Assembly (NCBI GenBank): GCA_964610205.1
Contig: CAZSVI010000005.1
Coordinates: 1-52,366 of the forward strand
DNA length: 52,366 nucleotides
Direction: 5' to 3'
DNA from: CAZSVI01 sp964610205
GTDB taxonomy: Bacteria > Bacillota > Clostridia > DSM-8532
Shown here: in pieces, positions 8,439 through 18,353 of the stretch
How the letters are laid out: every line of letters begins with the position of its first letter
Numbering within the stretch: position 1 is the first letter of the stretch
Position numbers and translations under genes: made by a program
Notes under the pieces: model-generated
What the model was told of the DNA's origin: nothing
Database searches by the model: none
The model's input: only the letters and a program-made list of their open reading frames with translations

Positions 8439-10775
8439 ATGGATTTTTTAAAAAAATTTAAAGCATTATGGATTTGTAATGAGCTGAATAATACAGAGAT
8501 GAATCAATATGTGGAATTCAGAAGGGAATTCAGTATTGAAGGATTTCCGGCGGAAGATGCAACGCTTTACATATCGGTTGATTCGGATTATGCTGTCTGG
8601 ATAAACGGAGTTTTCGTAAACTGCGGACAATATGACGACTACCCTGATAGTAAGGTTTATGATATTTTACCTGTAAGTAAAATGCTTAAACCCGGCAAAA
8701 ATATAATATGCATCACAGTATATTACCAGGGTGCGGACAGCTCACAGTATATTAAGGGAGATTCGGGACTAATATATGCATTAAAAACAGGAAATACTGT
8801 AATACCTAGCGACAGCCGTACATTTTGCAGGAAATCAGCCGTATACGCCTGCGGTCCGGCTCCTAAGGTCAGCCCTCAGCTATCGTTTACCTATGAGTAC
8901 AATGCTGCGTTATATGACGGCTGGTTATCGGAAGCTTATTTTCAGGATAACTCCTGGATATCCGCCATTGTGAAGAGCTTAAACAATACTATTTCACAAA
9001 ATGACGATTACACCAAAAGGCCTGTAAAAAAGACAGAAATAAAAGAGAAAATAAATACTTGTATTTTAACTCAGGGCGTTTTTATCCGGGAAGCAGACCG
9101 GAAACTGACTGCCGCACAAATGGTTCAGACTGATTTCCTTTCTCCGCGTTTAAGCAGTGAGATATTCATTGATTGTTATTCAAACAGGCTTTCGGATGCA
9201 TCGGGTATAAAATTGGATGCTTCATGTATAAAGCCATACACCGGTTTTTACATCATTGTTGATTTAGGAAGAGAAGAAGCAGGGTTTTTAGAATTAGACA
9301 TTGAAACCGGGAAAGGTACGGTCGTAGATATTGCATACGGAGAACATGTCAATGATATGAGAGTGAGAGCGGCAGTAGGAGGCAGGAACTTTACAGACAG
9401 ATATATCTGCAGTGAGGGCAGGCAGAATTTTATTCATTATTTCAGGCGGATTGCCGGACGGTATATCGAATTGCATGTAAGTAATATAGAGGATGGATTT
9501 AAACTTTACTATTGCGGGCTACGGCCCTGTGAATATCCGGTTCAGGAGAAAGGCGCCTTCAGATGCACAGATAACCTGTATAATAAAATATACGATATAG
9601 CGGTAAGAACGTTGCATCTTTGCATGCATGAACACTATGAAGACACTCCATGGAGGGAACAGGCACTTTACAGTATGGATTCAAGAAACCAGGCGCTTTG
9701 CGGATACTATTGCTTCGGGGAATATGATCTTCCAAAGGGAGCGATTGATTTATTAGGCCAGGGACTAAATGATGACGGATATCTGGAGCTTTGTGCGCCT
9801 GCAAAAATTAATGTCACTATCCCTGCGTTCAGTTTTATATGGGTCAGGGAAATAGCTGACTACTTACTATACAGCGGTAGAAAAGATGCAGTTGAAGCCC
9901 TGTTGCCCAAAGTTGAAAAAATTCTGGATAAACATTCAATGAATATGTCTGAAGGTCTTCTGACAACTCCTGCAGGCAAAAGGTACTGGAACTTTTATGA
10001 CTGGTCTGAGGGACTTGACGGCAAAATTTCTTGCAATACTGAAGGCAATCGATTTACCAGGTTTGACGCACCCCTGAATTTATTCTTCTGCATGGCTCTG
10101 GATGCTGCCGCATTCCTGGAAGAAAGCTGTGGGTATAAGGATCATTCATTAAAGTATAAAGAATTGTCGGGTAAAATTAAGAAAACCTTTCATATTAAAT
10201 TCTGGGATGAAGGGATGAATGCATACAGAACGTATTGCGGTATAGATAATCAAGCTCATTTTGCCGAACTTACCCAGGCTTTGGCAGTATGCGTTAAAGC
10301 TTGCGAAGAAAATATCCGTTCAATTTTAAGACAAAAGCTTGCAGATGCAAATAACGGCATGATAAAAACAACACTGAGTTATAGTATTTATAAATATGAA
10401 GCATTGCTTGAAGATCCTGAGACATATGCAGATATTGTTTTTGAGGAATTAGCCAGGATATGGGGCAATATGCTGTTCAGCGGTGCTACAAGCTTTTGGG
10501 AAACCGAAAAGGGTGCGGAAGATTTTTTAGGAGCAGGCAGTCTTTGCCACGGTTGGTCAGCAATACCTGTATATTTCTACCACGCGTATATTCTGGGGAT
10601 TAAGCCTGTTGAACCGGGGTTCAAATTATTCAAGGCAAATCCGGTCAACTCTTTTTTGGGGAAAGCAGAAGGGAAAATACCCACTCCATACGGACAAATA
10701 GTTATTGCCTATGATAAAACAAGTGGGAAGCCAAAATACAAAATCAAGCAGCCTGATAAAATTATGCGCTCTTGA
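8439..10775 (+). CDS. GH78-like alpha-L-rhamnosidase
   Basis: A 778-residue glycoside hydrolase without a signal peptide, so probably cytoplasmic. The N-terminal third is beta-rich with a galactose-binding-like region (DYAVWINGVFVNCGQYDD). The (alpha/alpha)6 barrel follows from about residue 380. It carries the family's conserved acid-rich block EDTPWREQALYSMDSRN (401-417) and a later TSFWE segment with Glu688, the position of the presumed catalytic base. It would release rhamnose from oligosaccharides imported by the transporter upstream. It has its own gap and follows the terminator at 8316, so it may have its own promoter. The family assignment is firm; the exact substrate is not. Confidence 0.85.
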   Translation: MDFLKKFKALWICNELNNTEMNQYVEFRREFSIEGFPAEDATLYISVDSDYAVWINGVFVNCGQYDDYPDSKVYDILPVSKMLKPGKNIICITVYYQGADSSQYIKGDSGLIYALKTGNTVIPSDSRTFCRKSAVYACGPAPKVSPQLSFTYEYNAALYDGWLSEAYFQDNSWISAIVKSLNNTISQNDDYTKRPVKKTEIKEKINTCILTQGVFIREADRKLTAAQMVQTDFLSPRLSSEIFIDCYSNRLSDASGIKLDASCIKPYTGFYIIVDLGREEAGFLELDIETGKGTVVDIAYGEHVNDMRVRAAVGGRNFTDRYICSEGRQNFIHYFRRIAGRYIELHVSNIEDGFKLYYCGLRPCEYPVQEKGAFRCTDNLYNKIYDIAVRTLHLCMHEHYEDTPWREQALYSMDSRNQALCGYYCFGEYDLPKGAIDLLGQGLNDDGYLELCAPAKINVTIPAFSFIWVREIADYLLYSGRKDAVEALLPKVEKILDKHSMNMSEGLLTTPAGKRYWNFYDWSEGLDGKISCNTEGNRFTRFDAPLNLFFCMALDAAAFLEESCGYKDHSLKYKELSGKIKKTFHIKFWDEGMNAYRTYCGIDNQAHFAELTQALAVCVKACEENIRSILRQKLADANNGMIKTTLSYSIYKYEALLEDPETYADIVFEELARIWGNMLFSGATSFWETEKGAEDFLGAGSLCHGWSAIPVYFYHAYILGIKPVEPGFKLFKANPVNSFLGKAEGKIPTPYGQIVIAYDKTSGKPKYKIKQPDKIMRS

Positions 10776-10800
10776 AACAGAAGGCTGCACAGATAGAGTC

Positions 10801-10843
10801 AAACAGGGGATAGTTCTCCGATTAACAGAACAATCCCCTGTTT
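10801..10843 (+). terminator. Terminator-like hairpin after the GH78 gene
   Basis: AAACAGGGGAT and GTTCT pair with AGAAC and ATCCCCTGTTT around a 9-nt loop. Only a weak T-rich tail follows, but the stem is long and lies 26 nt after the stop codon. Confidence 0.65.
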
Positions 10844-10879
10844 ATCAAATTTCTAAGACCCCCATTTCTATAAAGGATT

Positions 10880-11007
10880 CCTTGTCCCCGCTTCGGTGGG
10901 GGTAGAGTTCAGGGTAGAGTCCCCCACCGAAGTTCCGATGTTCAGCTTTAGCTGAACGAGTTCACTGCCGCTTTAACCCCGATATCAATTCCACGGATAG
11001 GACAAGT
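10880..11007. repeat. Palindromic dispersed repeat, copy A
   Basis: A compact structured element. CTTCGGTGGGGG (10891-10902) is an exact inverted copy of CCCCCACCGAAG (10921-10932), and TTCAGC-TTTA-GCTGAA (10941-10956) is a perfect hairpin. The outer ends CCTTGTCC and GGACAAGT are nearly inverted. The 47-bp core (10919-10965) recurs in reverse orientation at 31615-31661 with 43 of 47 identities. There is no ORF inside. This looks like an end remnant of a small mobile element, possibly of the IS200/IS605 type; that identity is inferred. Confidence 0.7.
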
Positions 11008-11024
11008 CCTCTGAATATACGGTA

Positions 11025-11053
11025 TTGACTGGAAGAAATATGGTGTATATAAT
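11025..11053 (+). promoter_or_regulatory. Sigma-A type promoter of module 2 regulator operon
   Basis: TTGACT (11025-11030), a 17-bp spacer and TATAAT (11048-11053), about 98 bp before the response-regulator ATG. Confidence 0.7.
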
Positions 11054-11150
11054 GACAATAGCAAACAGAAAATTTCAAGCTGTTTCCTATTCTCAACAGA
11101 TGGCGTTTAACCGATTTTTTAATTGTACATTACGAAAGAAGTGAATAAGT

Positions 11151-12569
11151 ATGTATCGGGTACTCATTGTGGATGATGAGCCAAGAATTCTTAAAGGAAT
11201 CAGAAAAACGTTTGAGTGGGAAGAGCATGATTTTGAGGTTATTGGTGAGGTATCGAATCCAGCTGTTGCATATGAGATCATTTGCAAGCATAAACCCCAT
11301 GCTGTCTTCACGGATATCTGCATGCCGATTATGAGCGGGATAGAACTAATGAAAAAAGTCCGGGAGGCTGAGCTAGATGTTGAGTTTATTGTCATCAGCG
11401 GCTTTTCTGATTTCGTCTATGCCCGGGAATCTATTGAATTTGGAGCCTTTGGATATCTCTTGAAGCCTCTAAACAGAAAAGAGGCAAATGATATTTTAAA
11501 AAAATTAGAGATTCATCTCAAAAGAAAATATACTTCCTTTAAAAGAGAGATTTATTACAGTATATCCTATAATATGGACTATATGGAGTTGCTTCATAAA
11601 ATAGGTTTTATGTGTACAAAAAACAAATACTTATGCGCAATTGATAATAAGAATTTATTTCACCTGCTTTTTAAAAAAAATATACCGGATACAGACATTT
11701 TCAGTATTGATATTGGACATGACAAATACTTCTATTTAATAAATTTTAACGCTGATGAAGAGTTGTACGGTAAATTAGTCTGTGACTACCCTGACTATAT
11801 TGCCGGAATAAGTACATCAGGATTGGAACCTTCTGATATGAGCAGACTTTTAAAAGAAGCAAATACTGTATTTTTATCAAGTGTTTTTTACAGGCAGGCA
11901 AATATCGGCTATTACTCCAAAACGGACCGTTCGGAAATAAACTGCATAATAGAGCGGATAATAGATGTTATTAATGCAGGAGATCAGAATAGTCTGGTTG
12001 AAATGATAGATATAACGCCTAAGGTGTGTATCGACAAAAATCTGTATCTGGATAATCTATGTTTTATATATAATACCGTTATCTCATATATAAATTTCAA
12101 TAATTCAGATAGATTAAGCAGTATTGGCATACCATATATGCAGCCCGAGCAGGTATCTCTTAATTTTGAAAGTATAGACCGTTTTACATGCTTTTTAAAA
12201 GAGGTTGTAAATTTATTGATTGGTGAAAATGAAGATGGAAATGAAGGTATTAGGGATGATAATTTTACTAAGCTGCTGGATTATGTTAACGACACTTTCT
12301 GTGAAGATATTACTCTAAGAGACGTAGCCGACAAATTTTTTCTCAACTATTCATACACATGCACCCTTTTCAAAAAGAATACAGGAAGTAACTTCCTGGA
12401 ATACTTAACCGATTTAAGAATGAAAAAGGCTGCGGATCTGATTAAGAAAGGCAGGGTTAACCTGACAGAAATTCATAGCATGGTAGGTTTTAATGATTAT
12501 TATTATTTTAATAAGGTTTTTAAAAAATACTATAATATGACACCGAATCAGTATAAAGCGTCATCATAA
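11151..12569 (+). CDS. YesN-type response regulator with AraC DNA-binding domain (module 2)
   Basis: A 472-residue regulator. The receiver domain has VDDE at 7-10 and phospho-acceptor D55 in FTDICMP, then the LLKPLN segment. A variable middle region follows. The C-terminal AraC-type HTH spans about 375-472 and ends VGFNDYYYFNKVFKKYYNMTPNQYK. It is paralogous to the regulator at 2850 but the gene order is reversed (regulator before kinase). The kinase starts 43 nt downstream in the same operon. It probably controls the permeases and lipoprotein at 14528-18111. Confidence 0.92.
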   Translation: MYRVLIVDDEPRILKGIRKTFEWEEHDFEVIGEVSNPAVAYEIICKHKPHAVFTDICMPIMSGIELMKKVREAELDVEFIVISGFSDFVYARESIEFGAFGYLLKPLNRKEANDILKKLEIHLKRKYTSFKREIYYSISYNMDYMELLHKIGFMCTKNKYLCAIDNKNLFHLLFKKNIPDTDIFSIDIGHDKYFYLINFNADEELYGKLVCDYPDYIAGISTSGLEPSDMSRLLKEANTVFLSSVFYRQANIGYYSKTDRSEINCIIERIIDVINAGDQNSLVEMIDITPKVCIDKNLYLDNLCFIYNTVISYINFNNSDRLSSIGIPYMQPEQVSLNFESIDRFTCFLKEVVNLLIGENEDGNEGIRDDNFTKLLDYVNDTFCEDITLRDVADKFFLNYSYTCTLFKKNTGSNFLEYLTDLRMKKAADLIKKGRVNLTEIHSMVGFNDYYYFNKVFKKYYNMTPNQYKASS

Positions 12570-12612
12570 ATATTACATTCGCGCTATATGCGGAAATGTT
12601 AAGGGTGAGCAA

Positions 12613-14394
12613 ATGTTTAATTTGAGGAATGTTAAGATACGCAACCAGTTATTTCTCCTGATTGGGCTTTTTATATTTGTAAACATAGTCGGGCAAATAC
12701 TATATTTTTGTCAGTTTCAGGCAAATGTCAAAAAGAGAGCAGAGCTGTACGCCAAGGATATGATATACCAGATAAAAAACATGGTGGAGATGATTGCTCA
12801 GGATGTAGTACAGGTTGCAAATACAGTTGCATACAGCAGCACAGTTCAGGAATATCTTGTTACCGACCAAAATGGAAAATTCGAAAAAAGTATGGTTGTT
12901 AGAGAGATGATTGATATGCTTTCCTCAACCAACAACAATATAGCTCAAATAATACTGATCAATTCCAAACGACAGGAAATCAGTTCTATTTCTTCCGACA
13001 AGGATATAAGTTTTTACCTTGGTGAAATTGACGACAAATTTTTACAGGATATACAAGAAGGTGAATTTTCCAACCTGCTGTATTATAGGAAAAAAAACAG
13101 GTGTTTTTTTGCATATACGCTGCCTATTATATCCATATACAGCTTTGCACCCATTGGGGAAAAGATTGGCGATTGTGTTGTGTTTTGCAGTCTTGACAGG
13201 GTTAATGACAATTTAGGTGATATATACTCTACAGAAAATTTTCTTGGTATTTTAGATGCGGATAATACTGTTTTTTCTACTAATTCCCAATACGATCCTG
13301 ATGCAATTGCTCTTTTGGGTACCTTGGATTTATCAAATGTTAAAATGGAGGATTCTAAGGAAATATCAATAATGGGAAACAAATTTTTCATACAGGGCAG
13401 TTTAATTAGCACGACCGGCTGGACCGTAATCAATATGGTTCCTTATAATTACCTCATGAAGGATATTGAATTCATTCAGAAGCTCAGTATAATCATAAAC
13501 TTGATTTTAATACCGTTTCTTTTCATTATTGGATTAATCATAATAAAGAGCATCGCCGTGCCTATAAAAGACCTGATTCACAGTATTAATACTATTGAGA
13601 TCAATGGCTTTGAAAGTCGTATTAATACGTCCTGCAACAATGAGATCGGTGTGCTGTCTCGCTATTTTAACAAAATGCTTGACAGCATGGCAGATATGGC
13701 AAAAAAGGCATTTAATAACGAAAAACGAATATATCAAACTGAAATTGCCAGGAAGCATGCTGAACTTACTGCATTACAAAGCCAGATAAACCCTCATTTC
13801 CTTTATAATACGCTTGAATGCATCAGGAGTATTGCGGCGGAAAACGATATTATGGAAATTGAGTCCATCACAAATGCTCTGGCGAGTATTTTCCGTTATT
13901 CGATAAAGGGTCAGGATGATGTCAGGGTAGCCGATGAACTGGAGTGTATAAGAAATTACCTACTGATTATTTCAATCCGCTTCGATAACCGATATAGCTT
14001 TGAACTCAACGTTGAGAAAACAATACTGGGTAAGAATATAAAAAAAATGATTATCCAGCCCATTATTGAGAATGCAGTTTCGCATGGTCTGCAGTATAAG
14101 GCGGAAGGCGGATTATTAGCTTTACATATGTATAACCGGAATGGTACTATTTGCATCGAAGTCAGTGATAACGGCATCGGAATTGAAGAGGAAAACCTGA
14201 AAAAACTTAAGCATTACCTGAAGTGCTCAGATGAAAATGATATGCTTGATATAGCCCATAAGGGATCTATAGGGCTAGTAAATATTGACAAAAGAATCAA
14301 GCTCCACTATGGGAAAGCATATGGCATAAGTATTGAAAGCCGGGTGAATGAAGGAACCACCGTTAGTATTCAATTACCGGATATCGGTGATTGA
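12613..14394 (+). CDS. YesM-type sensor histidine kinase (module 2)
   Basis: A 593-residue membrane kinase: membrane segment 1 at about 12-33, extracytoplasmic sensing region 34-289, membrane segment 2 at about 291-313, HAMP-like linker, PF06580 phosphotransfer domain with His395 in QINPHFLYNTL, N-box at about 482-490, DNG at 519-521 and a glycine-rich GSIGLVN near 551. AAGGGTGAG lies just before the ATG. It is a paralogue of the kinase at 1028; the sensing region shows no obvious shared sequence, which suggests a different ligand. Confidence 0.93.
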   Translation: MFNLRNVKIRNQLFLLIGLFIFVNIVGQILYFCQFQANVKKRAELYAKDMIYQIKNMVEMIAQDVVQVANTVAYSSTVQEYLVTDQNGKFEKSMVVREMIDMLSSTNNNIAQIILINSKRQEISSISSDKDISFYLGEIDDKFLQDIQEGEFSNLLYYRKKNRCFFAYTLPIISIYSFAPIGEKIGDCVVFCSLDRVNDNLGDIYSTENFLGILDADNTVFSTNSQYDPDAIALLGTLDLSNVKMEDSKEISIMGNKFFIQGSLISTTGWTVINMVPYNYLMKDIEFIQKLSIIINLILIPFLFIIGLIIIKSIAVPIKDLIHSINTIEINGFESRINTSCNNEIGVLSRYFNKMLDSMADMAKKAFNNEKRIYQTEIARKHAELTALQSQINPHFLYNTLECIRSIAAENDIMEIESITNALASIFRYSIKGQDDVRVADELECIRNYLLIISIRFDNRYSFELNVEKTILGKNIKKMIIQPIIENAVSHGLQYKAEGGLLALHMYNRNGTICIEVSDNGIGIEEENLKKLKHYLKCSDENDMLDIAHKGSIGLVNIDKRIKLHYGKAYGISIESRVNEGTTVSIQLPDIGD

Positions 14395-14527
14395 GCACGC
14401 TTCTCTGTCTATATTCCAAATTTTTTTTAATATCATCTAAAAATTTTTCATTTATTTAAGCACTTCATTTTGCTATATTTATGCTACGGTGGTTAATAAC
14501 ATTCATTCAACTGAAGGGAAAGGATCT

Positions 14528-15439
14528 ATGGAAATCATAAAAAAACAAGTTTTCAAAAACAGATATATTTATCTCCTTATCCTTCCGGGAATATTATATT
14601 ATATGGTTTTCTGCTATGGCCCGATGTATGGAATTCAAATTGCTTTCAAAACGTTTGATTTCGGTAAGGGAATATGGAAAAGTCCATGGATAGGTGTGGA
14701 AAATTTTAAACTTCTATTTATAGATCATATGTATTGGAGGGCTTTTTTTAATACTATAATCATAAGCCTGCTGAAGCTTACCTTTGTTTTTCCGGCGCCA
14801 ATTATTCTGGCTATTTTAATTAATGAAATGAAAAGCGGAAGATACAAAAGAGTCTTGCAAACTGCCTACACATTCCCTCATTTTCTGTCCTGGGTCATTA
14901 TTTCAGGAATAGTTTTTAATTTACTGAATTCAACAGGTCCCATTAATAGCATAAGGCTGTCCATGGGAATGGACACGGTCGCTTTTCTGGGAAACAGGGT
15001 TTTATTCAGGCCATTGCTTCTGTTTACAGATATAATGAAGGAATCAGGATGGGATTCTATTATTTATCTGGCAGCAATAGCCAGTATAAATGAAGAATTG
15101 TATGAAGCGTCTGTTATTGACGGTGCTAACCGCTGGCAAAAGATATGGCACATAACTCTTCCGGGAATAAACCCAACCATTGCACTGCTATTCATTCTTT
15201 CAGTCGGGAATGTGCTGAATGCTAATTTTGATCAGATTTTCAACCTGTACAACTCAGTTGTATATGAAGTGGCTGATGTCATACCGACTTACATATACCG
15301 AATAACCTTTCAAGGAGCAGGATCGGGTGATTTTGCTTTCAGTACGGCTGCCGGGCTGTTTCAGTCGGTGATCAATTTGTTTTTGATTTTACTGGCGAAT
15401 CACTTTTCCAGCAAGTTTGGAGAACACCGTATTTTTTAG
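14528..15439 (+). CDS. Sugar ABC transporter permease, LplB type (module 2)
   Basis: A 303-residue permease. I chose the ATG at 14528, with AAGGGA 8 nt upstream, over an in-frame GTG at 14489 without a ribosome site. The N-terminus (YLLILPGILYYMVFCYGPMYG) and the EAA loop (YEASVIDGANRW...ITLP) identify the LplB subgroup. It heterodimerises with the following permease. Like module 1, it has no local ATPase. Confidence 0.92.
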   Translation: MEIIKKQVFKNRYIYLLILPGILYYMVFCYGPMYGIQIAFKTFDFGKGIWKSPWIGVENFKLLFIDHMYWRAFFNTIIISLLKLTFVFPAPIILAILINEMKSGRYKRVLQTAYTFPHFLSWVIISGIVFNLLNSTGPINSIRLSMGMDTVAFLGNRVLFRPLLLFTDIMKESGWDSIIYLAAIASINEELYEASVIDGANRWQKIWHITLPGINPTIALLFILSVGNVLNANFDQIFNLYNSVVYEVADVIPTYIYRITFQGAGSGDFAFSTAAGLFQSVINLFLILLANHFSSKFGEHRIF

Positions 15440-15460
15440 TTTAATTGGGAGGTGTTTTTT

Positions 15461-16327
15461 ATGTCGGGAAAAAGAATAAAAGCGTTTGATGTATTTCTGA
15501 CTGTTTTTTTAAGTTGTTGGGCAGTGATCATTGTATTGCCTTTTTACTCGGCGGTCATGGTTTCCCTTGTGCCAAAGAGCGTATATCTAAGAAACAGCTT
15601 TATACTATATCCAAAGAATTTTACATTGAATTCATATGAGCTGTTATTCAAAACCCCAATCATACTGACAGGATTAAAAAATTCAATCATCGTCGTAGCA
15701 TTCGGACTTATTATCAGTATGTTCCTGACGACCTCTATTGCATATGGCCTTTCAAAGCCCATCTTTCCCGGAAGGAATATAATTTTCAATCTCATTATTT
15801 TTACAATGTTTTTTGGCGGCGGACTGGTTCCGTATTATATGCTGATAAAATCCCTGGGTATGTATAACAGCTTAATGGCACTGATTATTCCGGGATCCCT
15901 CAGTACTTTCAATATGCTCCTGATCAAAAACTATATTCAGTCTCTCCCCAGAAGCATAAATGAATCGGCCGAAATTGACGGTGCAAACGATATTGTAATA
16001 ATGTGGAATATAATACTTCCTCTGTGCATGCCAATATTAGCAACAGTAGCTTTATTTGTAAGCGTCGGAAAGTGGAATGACTGGTTTGGCCCCATGCTTT
16101 TTATTTCTTCGAGGGAGAAGATGACGCTTCAAATCATATTAAAAAACATGCTGTCAACCTTGGAAAGCGCCAAAATTCCACATGATGTCATTGTAAAAAG
16201 AAATGTCAATGAAGAAGGCGTTAAAATGGCATGCCTTACAGTGGTAACACTCCCGGTACTCCTTTTTTACCCATTTGCGCAGAAGTATTTTGTTAAAGGA
16301 ATAATGATCGGCTCCATTAAAGCATAA
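15461..16327 (+). CDS. Sugar ABC transporter permease, YtcP/CarB type (module 2)
   Basis: A 288-residue permease. The ATG at 15461 has GGGAGGTG six nt upstream; an in-frame GTG at 15452 overlaps that site and is not a likely start. Six membrane segments, an EAA loop (NESAEIDGANDI...ILPL) and the C-terminal signature FAQKYFVKGIMIGSIKA are present. It follows its partner by 21 nt. Confidence 0.92.
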   Translation: MSGKRIKAFDVFLTVFLSCWAVIIVLPFYSAVMVSLVPKSVYLRNSFILYPKNFTLNSYELLFKTPIILTGLKNSIIVVAFGLIISMFLTTSIAYGLSKPIFPGRNIIFNLIIFTMFFGGGLVPYYMLIKSLGMYNSLMALIIPGSLSTFNMLLIKNYIQSLPRSINESAEIDGANDIVIMWNIILPLCMPILATVALFVSVGKWNDWFGPMLFISSREKMTLQIILKNMLSTLESAKIPHDVIVKRNVNEEGVKMACLTVVTLPVLLFYPFAQKYFVKGIMIGSIKA

Positions 16328-16355
16328 CTGCCGATCGCATGTTTTTTGGCAATTT

Positions 16356-16381
16356 GAGGCATGAGGTGCACATTATGCCTC
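16356..16381 (+). other. Small intercistronic hairpin before binding-protein gene
   Basis: GAGGCAT (16356-16362) pairs with ATGCCTC (16375-16381) in the permease-lipoprotein gap, the same place as the hairpin at 6643 in module 1. Likely role: differential mRNA stability (inference). Confidence 0.45.
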
Positions 16382-16449
16382 ATAGCAATAGCCTCGGATA
16401 CACACAGTGTTTTCGAGACAGTTTTCAAAATAAAGGAGGATTCATACCT

Positions 16450-18111
16450 ATGAGTACAAAAAGTAAGCTGTTAATTTCACTGGTCCTGTCGGTTTGTATG
16501 TTATTTACGATCGCTGGATGCGCCGGTAAAGTCGATGGCAGCGCGCAGCAGCAGAGTTCCTCAACCACAGGTGTTACAAACAACGATCAGGTACAGCAAA
16601 AGGAAGATCCATTTGCTGATAAGCTTCAGATTTCATTTGCGACTTATAACCCTATTGATAACATGGAAAGCAAAGTATACAGCCATATCAGTAAAAAATT
16701 TAATATCGACATAGAAATGATCCAAATAGGCTGGGACAATTATATGGAAAAAGTAAAACTATGGCTGGCTTCAGGCGGCGCTCCGGATATGATATGGGCG
16801 GATTTTCCTTTTACGGACATTTCCACCTTCGCGAAAAGCAGTTCAATTAAAGAAATACCGTCGTTTGACACATACTCCAATTTAACCAGGTTAGCTCAGA
16901 CATACAGCAATTTGTTCGAGAGCATAAAGATTAACGACAAGCTGTACTTTATGCCGCATATGAAGGAATCCAGCGCGGAATACAACGAAAATAATATGAA
17001 CCTTACCTATGTAACTTATATCCGGAGGGATTGGGCCGAAAAGGTAGGCGTTAAGAAAGATTTTGTGGATACCATGACTCTTGATGAATTCGAAAGCCTT
17101 GCAAAAAAGTTTATCGAAGAGGATCCGGGCGAAAATGGTAAAGGCAGAACTGTTGGATATGCGAGAGCTAATGGAGGCCAGTCAGATATATTATCGGACA
17201 TGGTGGGATATTTCAATCCGGAAATGGCTGCAACGGGATATATCAAAAAAGACAGCGGATATGTATGGACACGTGGGCTTCCGGGCACTCTGGACGGAAT
17301 AAAATACTGCAGGAAGCTTTATGACGAAGGCATCATACCAAAAGACTTTTATACCTACAAGGTAGATGACGCAGACAAATTGTTTTATTCCGGAAAATTA
17401 GGCATGTTGGGACAGGGCCCTACACCCTCACATTTTGATTTTCATTTTAATAATTTTTCCGAGGCAAACCCAGAGCTGGATCCGCTCACAGCAATAGGAA
17501 TAATAATATTAACCGATAATAACGGCAGAGGCTTATATGTATCGGAAAAATCCAGTTACTGGACTTCAACAATATTCAGTTCCACAATGTCCGATAAGAA
17601 GATGGATCGGATTCTGAGCTTACTGGATTGGGGATTCTCAGATGAAGGCACAAAATTCAAAGTATTGGGAGTGCCCGGAGAACATTGGAGTGTGGAGAAC
17701 GGAAAAATCAACTTAAAATGGAGTAAAGACGACAACGGGAATTTGGTATCACCCTATACAGAAGATCCTCAGCTGAGCCCATTCATCCAGCATTTACTAT
17801 GTATTTGCGCCTCGGAAGAGCTGGATATTTTAAATCCTGCAATTAAGGATGAATATAAGGATGCGTGGAAAGAGATCATGAATATTTATAATGAGAAGCT
17901 GGACTATTATATACCTGTGGATTATAAGGTTTCGTTTTTAAGCGCCCCAAACATGGACCGTTATGGAAGCTTCAAAACGGATGTCAACGATCAGATAAAC
18001 AAAATGGTAGCCGAATCCAAGGATATAGACACGGATTGGAGTAACTTCCTTAAGTCTATGCAGGAAAAGGTGAACCTTGTGCTTAACGAGATCAACGATA
18101 ATCTGAATTAA
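16450..18111 (+). CDS. Extracellular sugar-binding lipoprotein (module 2)
   Basis: A 553-residue binding protein. I chose the ATG at 16450, which follows AAAGGAGG by 10 nt and starts a proper lipoprotein signal peptide with lipobox IAGC (Cys24); a longer in-frame ATG at 16339 would bury the signal. After a Ser/Gln-rich linker comes a family 1 binding domain (SGGAPDMIWADFPF, NDKLYFMPHM, RRDWAEKVGVKKDF). It is longer than most binding proteins, which fits the LplA-like group for large oligosaccharides. The substrate is unknown. Confidence 0.92.
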   Translation: MSTKSKLLISLVLSVCMLFTIAGCAGKVDGSAQQQSSSTTGVTNNDQVQQKEDPFADKLQISFATYNPIDNMESKVYSHISKKFNIDIEMIQIGWDNYMEKVKLWLASGGAPDMIWADFPFTDISTFAKSSSIKEIPSFDTYSNLTRLAQTYSNLFESIKINDKLYFMPHMKESSAEYNENNMNLTYVTYIRRDWAEKVGVKKDFVDTMTLDEFESLAKKFIEEDPGENGKGRTVGYARANGGQSDILSDMVGYFNPEMAATGYIKKDSGYVWTRGLPGTLDGIKYCRKLYDEGIIPKDFYTYKVDDADKLFYSGKLGMLGQGPTPSHFDFHFNNFSEANPELDPLTAIGIIILTDNNGRGLYVSEKSSYWTSTIFSSTMSDKKMDRILSLLDWGFSDEGTKFKVLGVPGEHWSVENGKINLKWSKDDNGNLVSPYTEDPQLSPFIQHLLCICASEELDILNPAIKDEYKDAWKEIMNIYNEKLDYYIPVDYKVSFLSAPNMDRYGSFKTDVNDQINKMVAESKDIDTDWSNFLKSMQEKVNLVLNEINDNLN

Positions 18112-18128
18112 GCAAGTTCAATGCCAGA

Positions 18129-18167
18129 AAAGTGAGAATGGAGAATAGATCTCCATTCTCACTTTTT
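18129..18167 (+). terminator. Rho-independent terminator of module 2
   Basis: AAGTGAGAATGGAG pairs with CTCCATTCTCACTT around a short loop, followed by a T run, starting 17 nt after the stop codon. Confidence 0.92.
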
Positions 18168-18212
18168 CAATATTATGATATTTATTTAATCTTCAATTTC
18201 TTTTTATAACAG

Positions 18213-18310
18213 CGGAAGCACTTGCTTGCAATTGCAGCACAGTGTTATATCGAGGCGGGAGTAAAGGATTTTTTTACGGGGGCCCATCTTTGCCTCGTTA
18301 TATTATTGTA
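18213..18310. repeat. Dispersed palindromic repeat, short copy (family C/D/E)
   Basis: Starts with a GGAAGCACTTGCTTGCAATTGC block, followed by GTTATATCGAGGCGGGAG, then CGGGGGCCCATCTTTGCCTCGTTATA. The last two blocks match the reverse complement of the element at 42705-42872, in the same order with an internal deletion. The first block resembles the start of the element at 36644. No ORF. Probably a remnant of a non-autonomous mobile element. Confidence 0.6.
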
Positions 18311-18353
18311 AACAAAATACCTAAAACAGTATAAACAGGATTGATTTACACTA

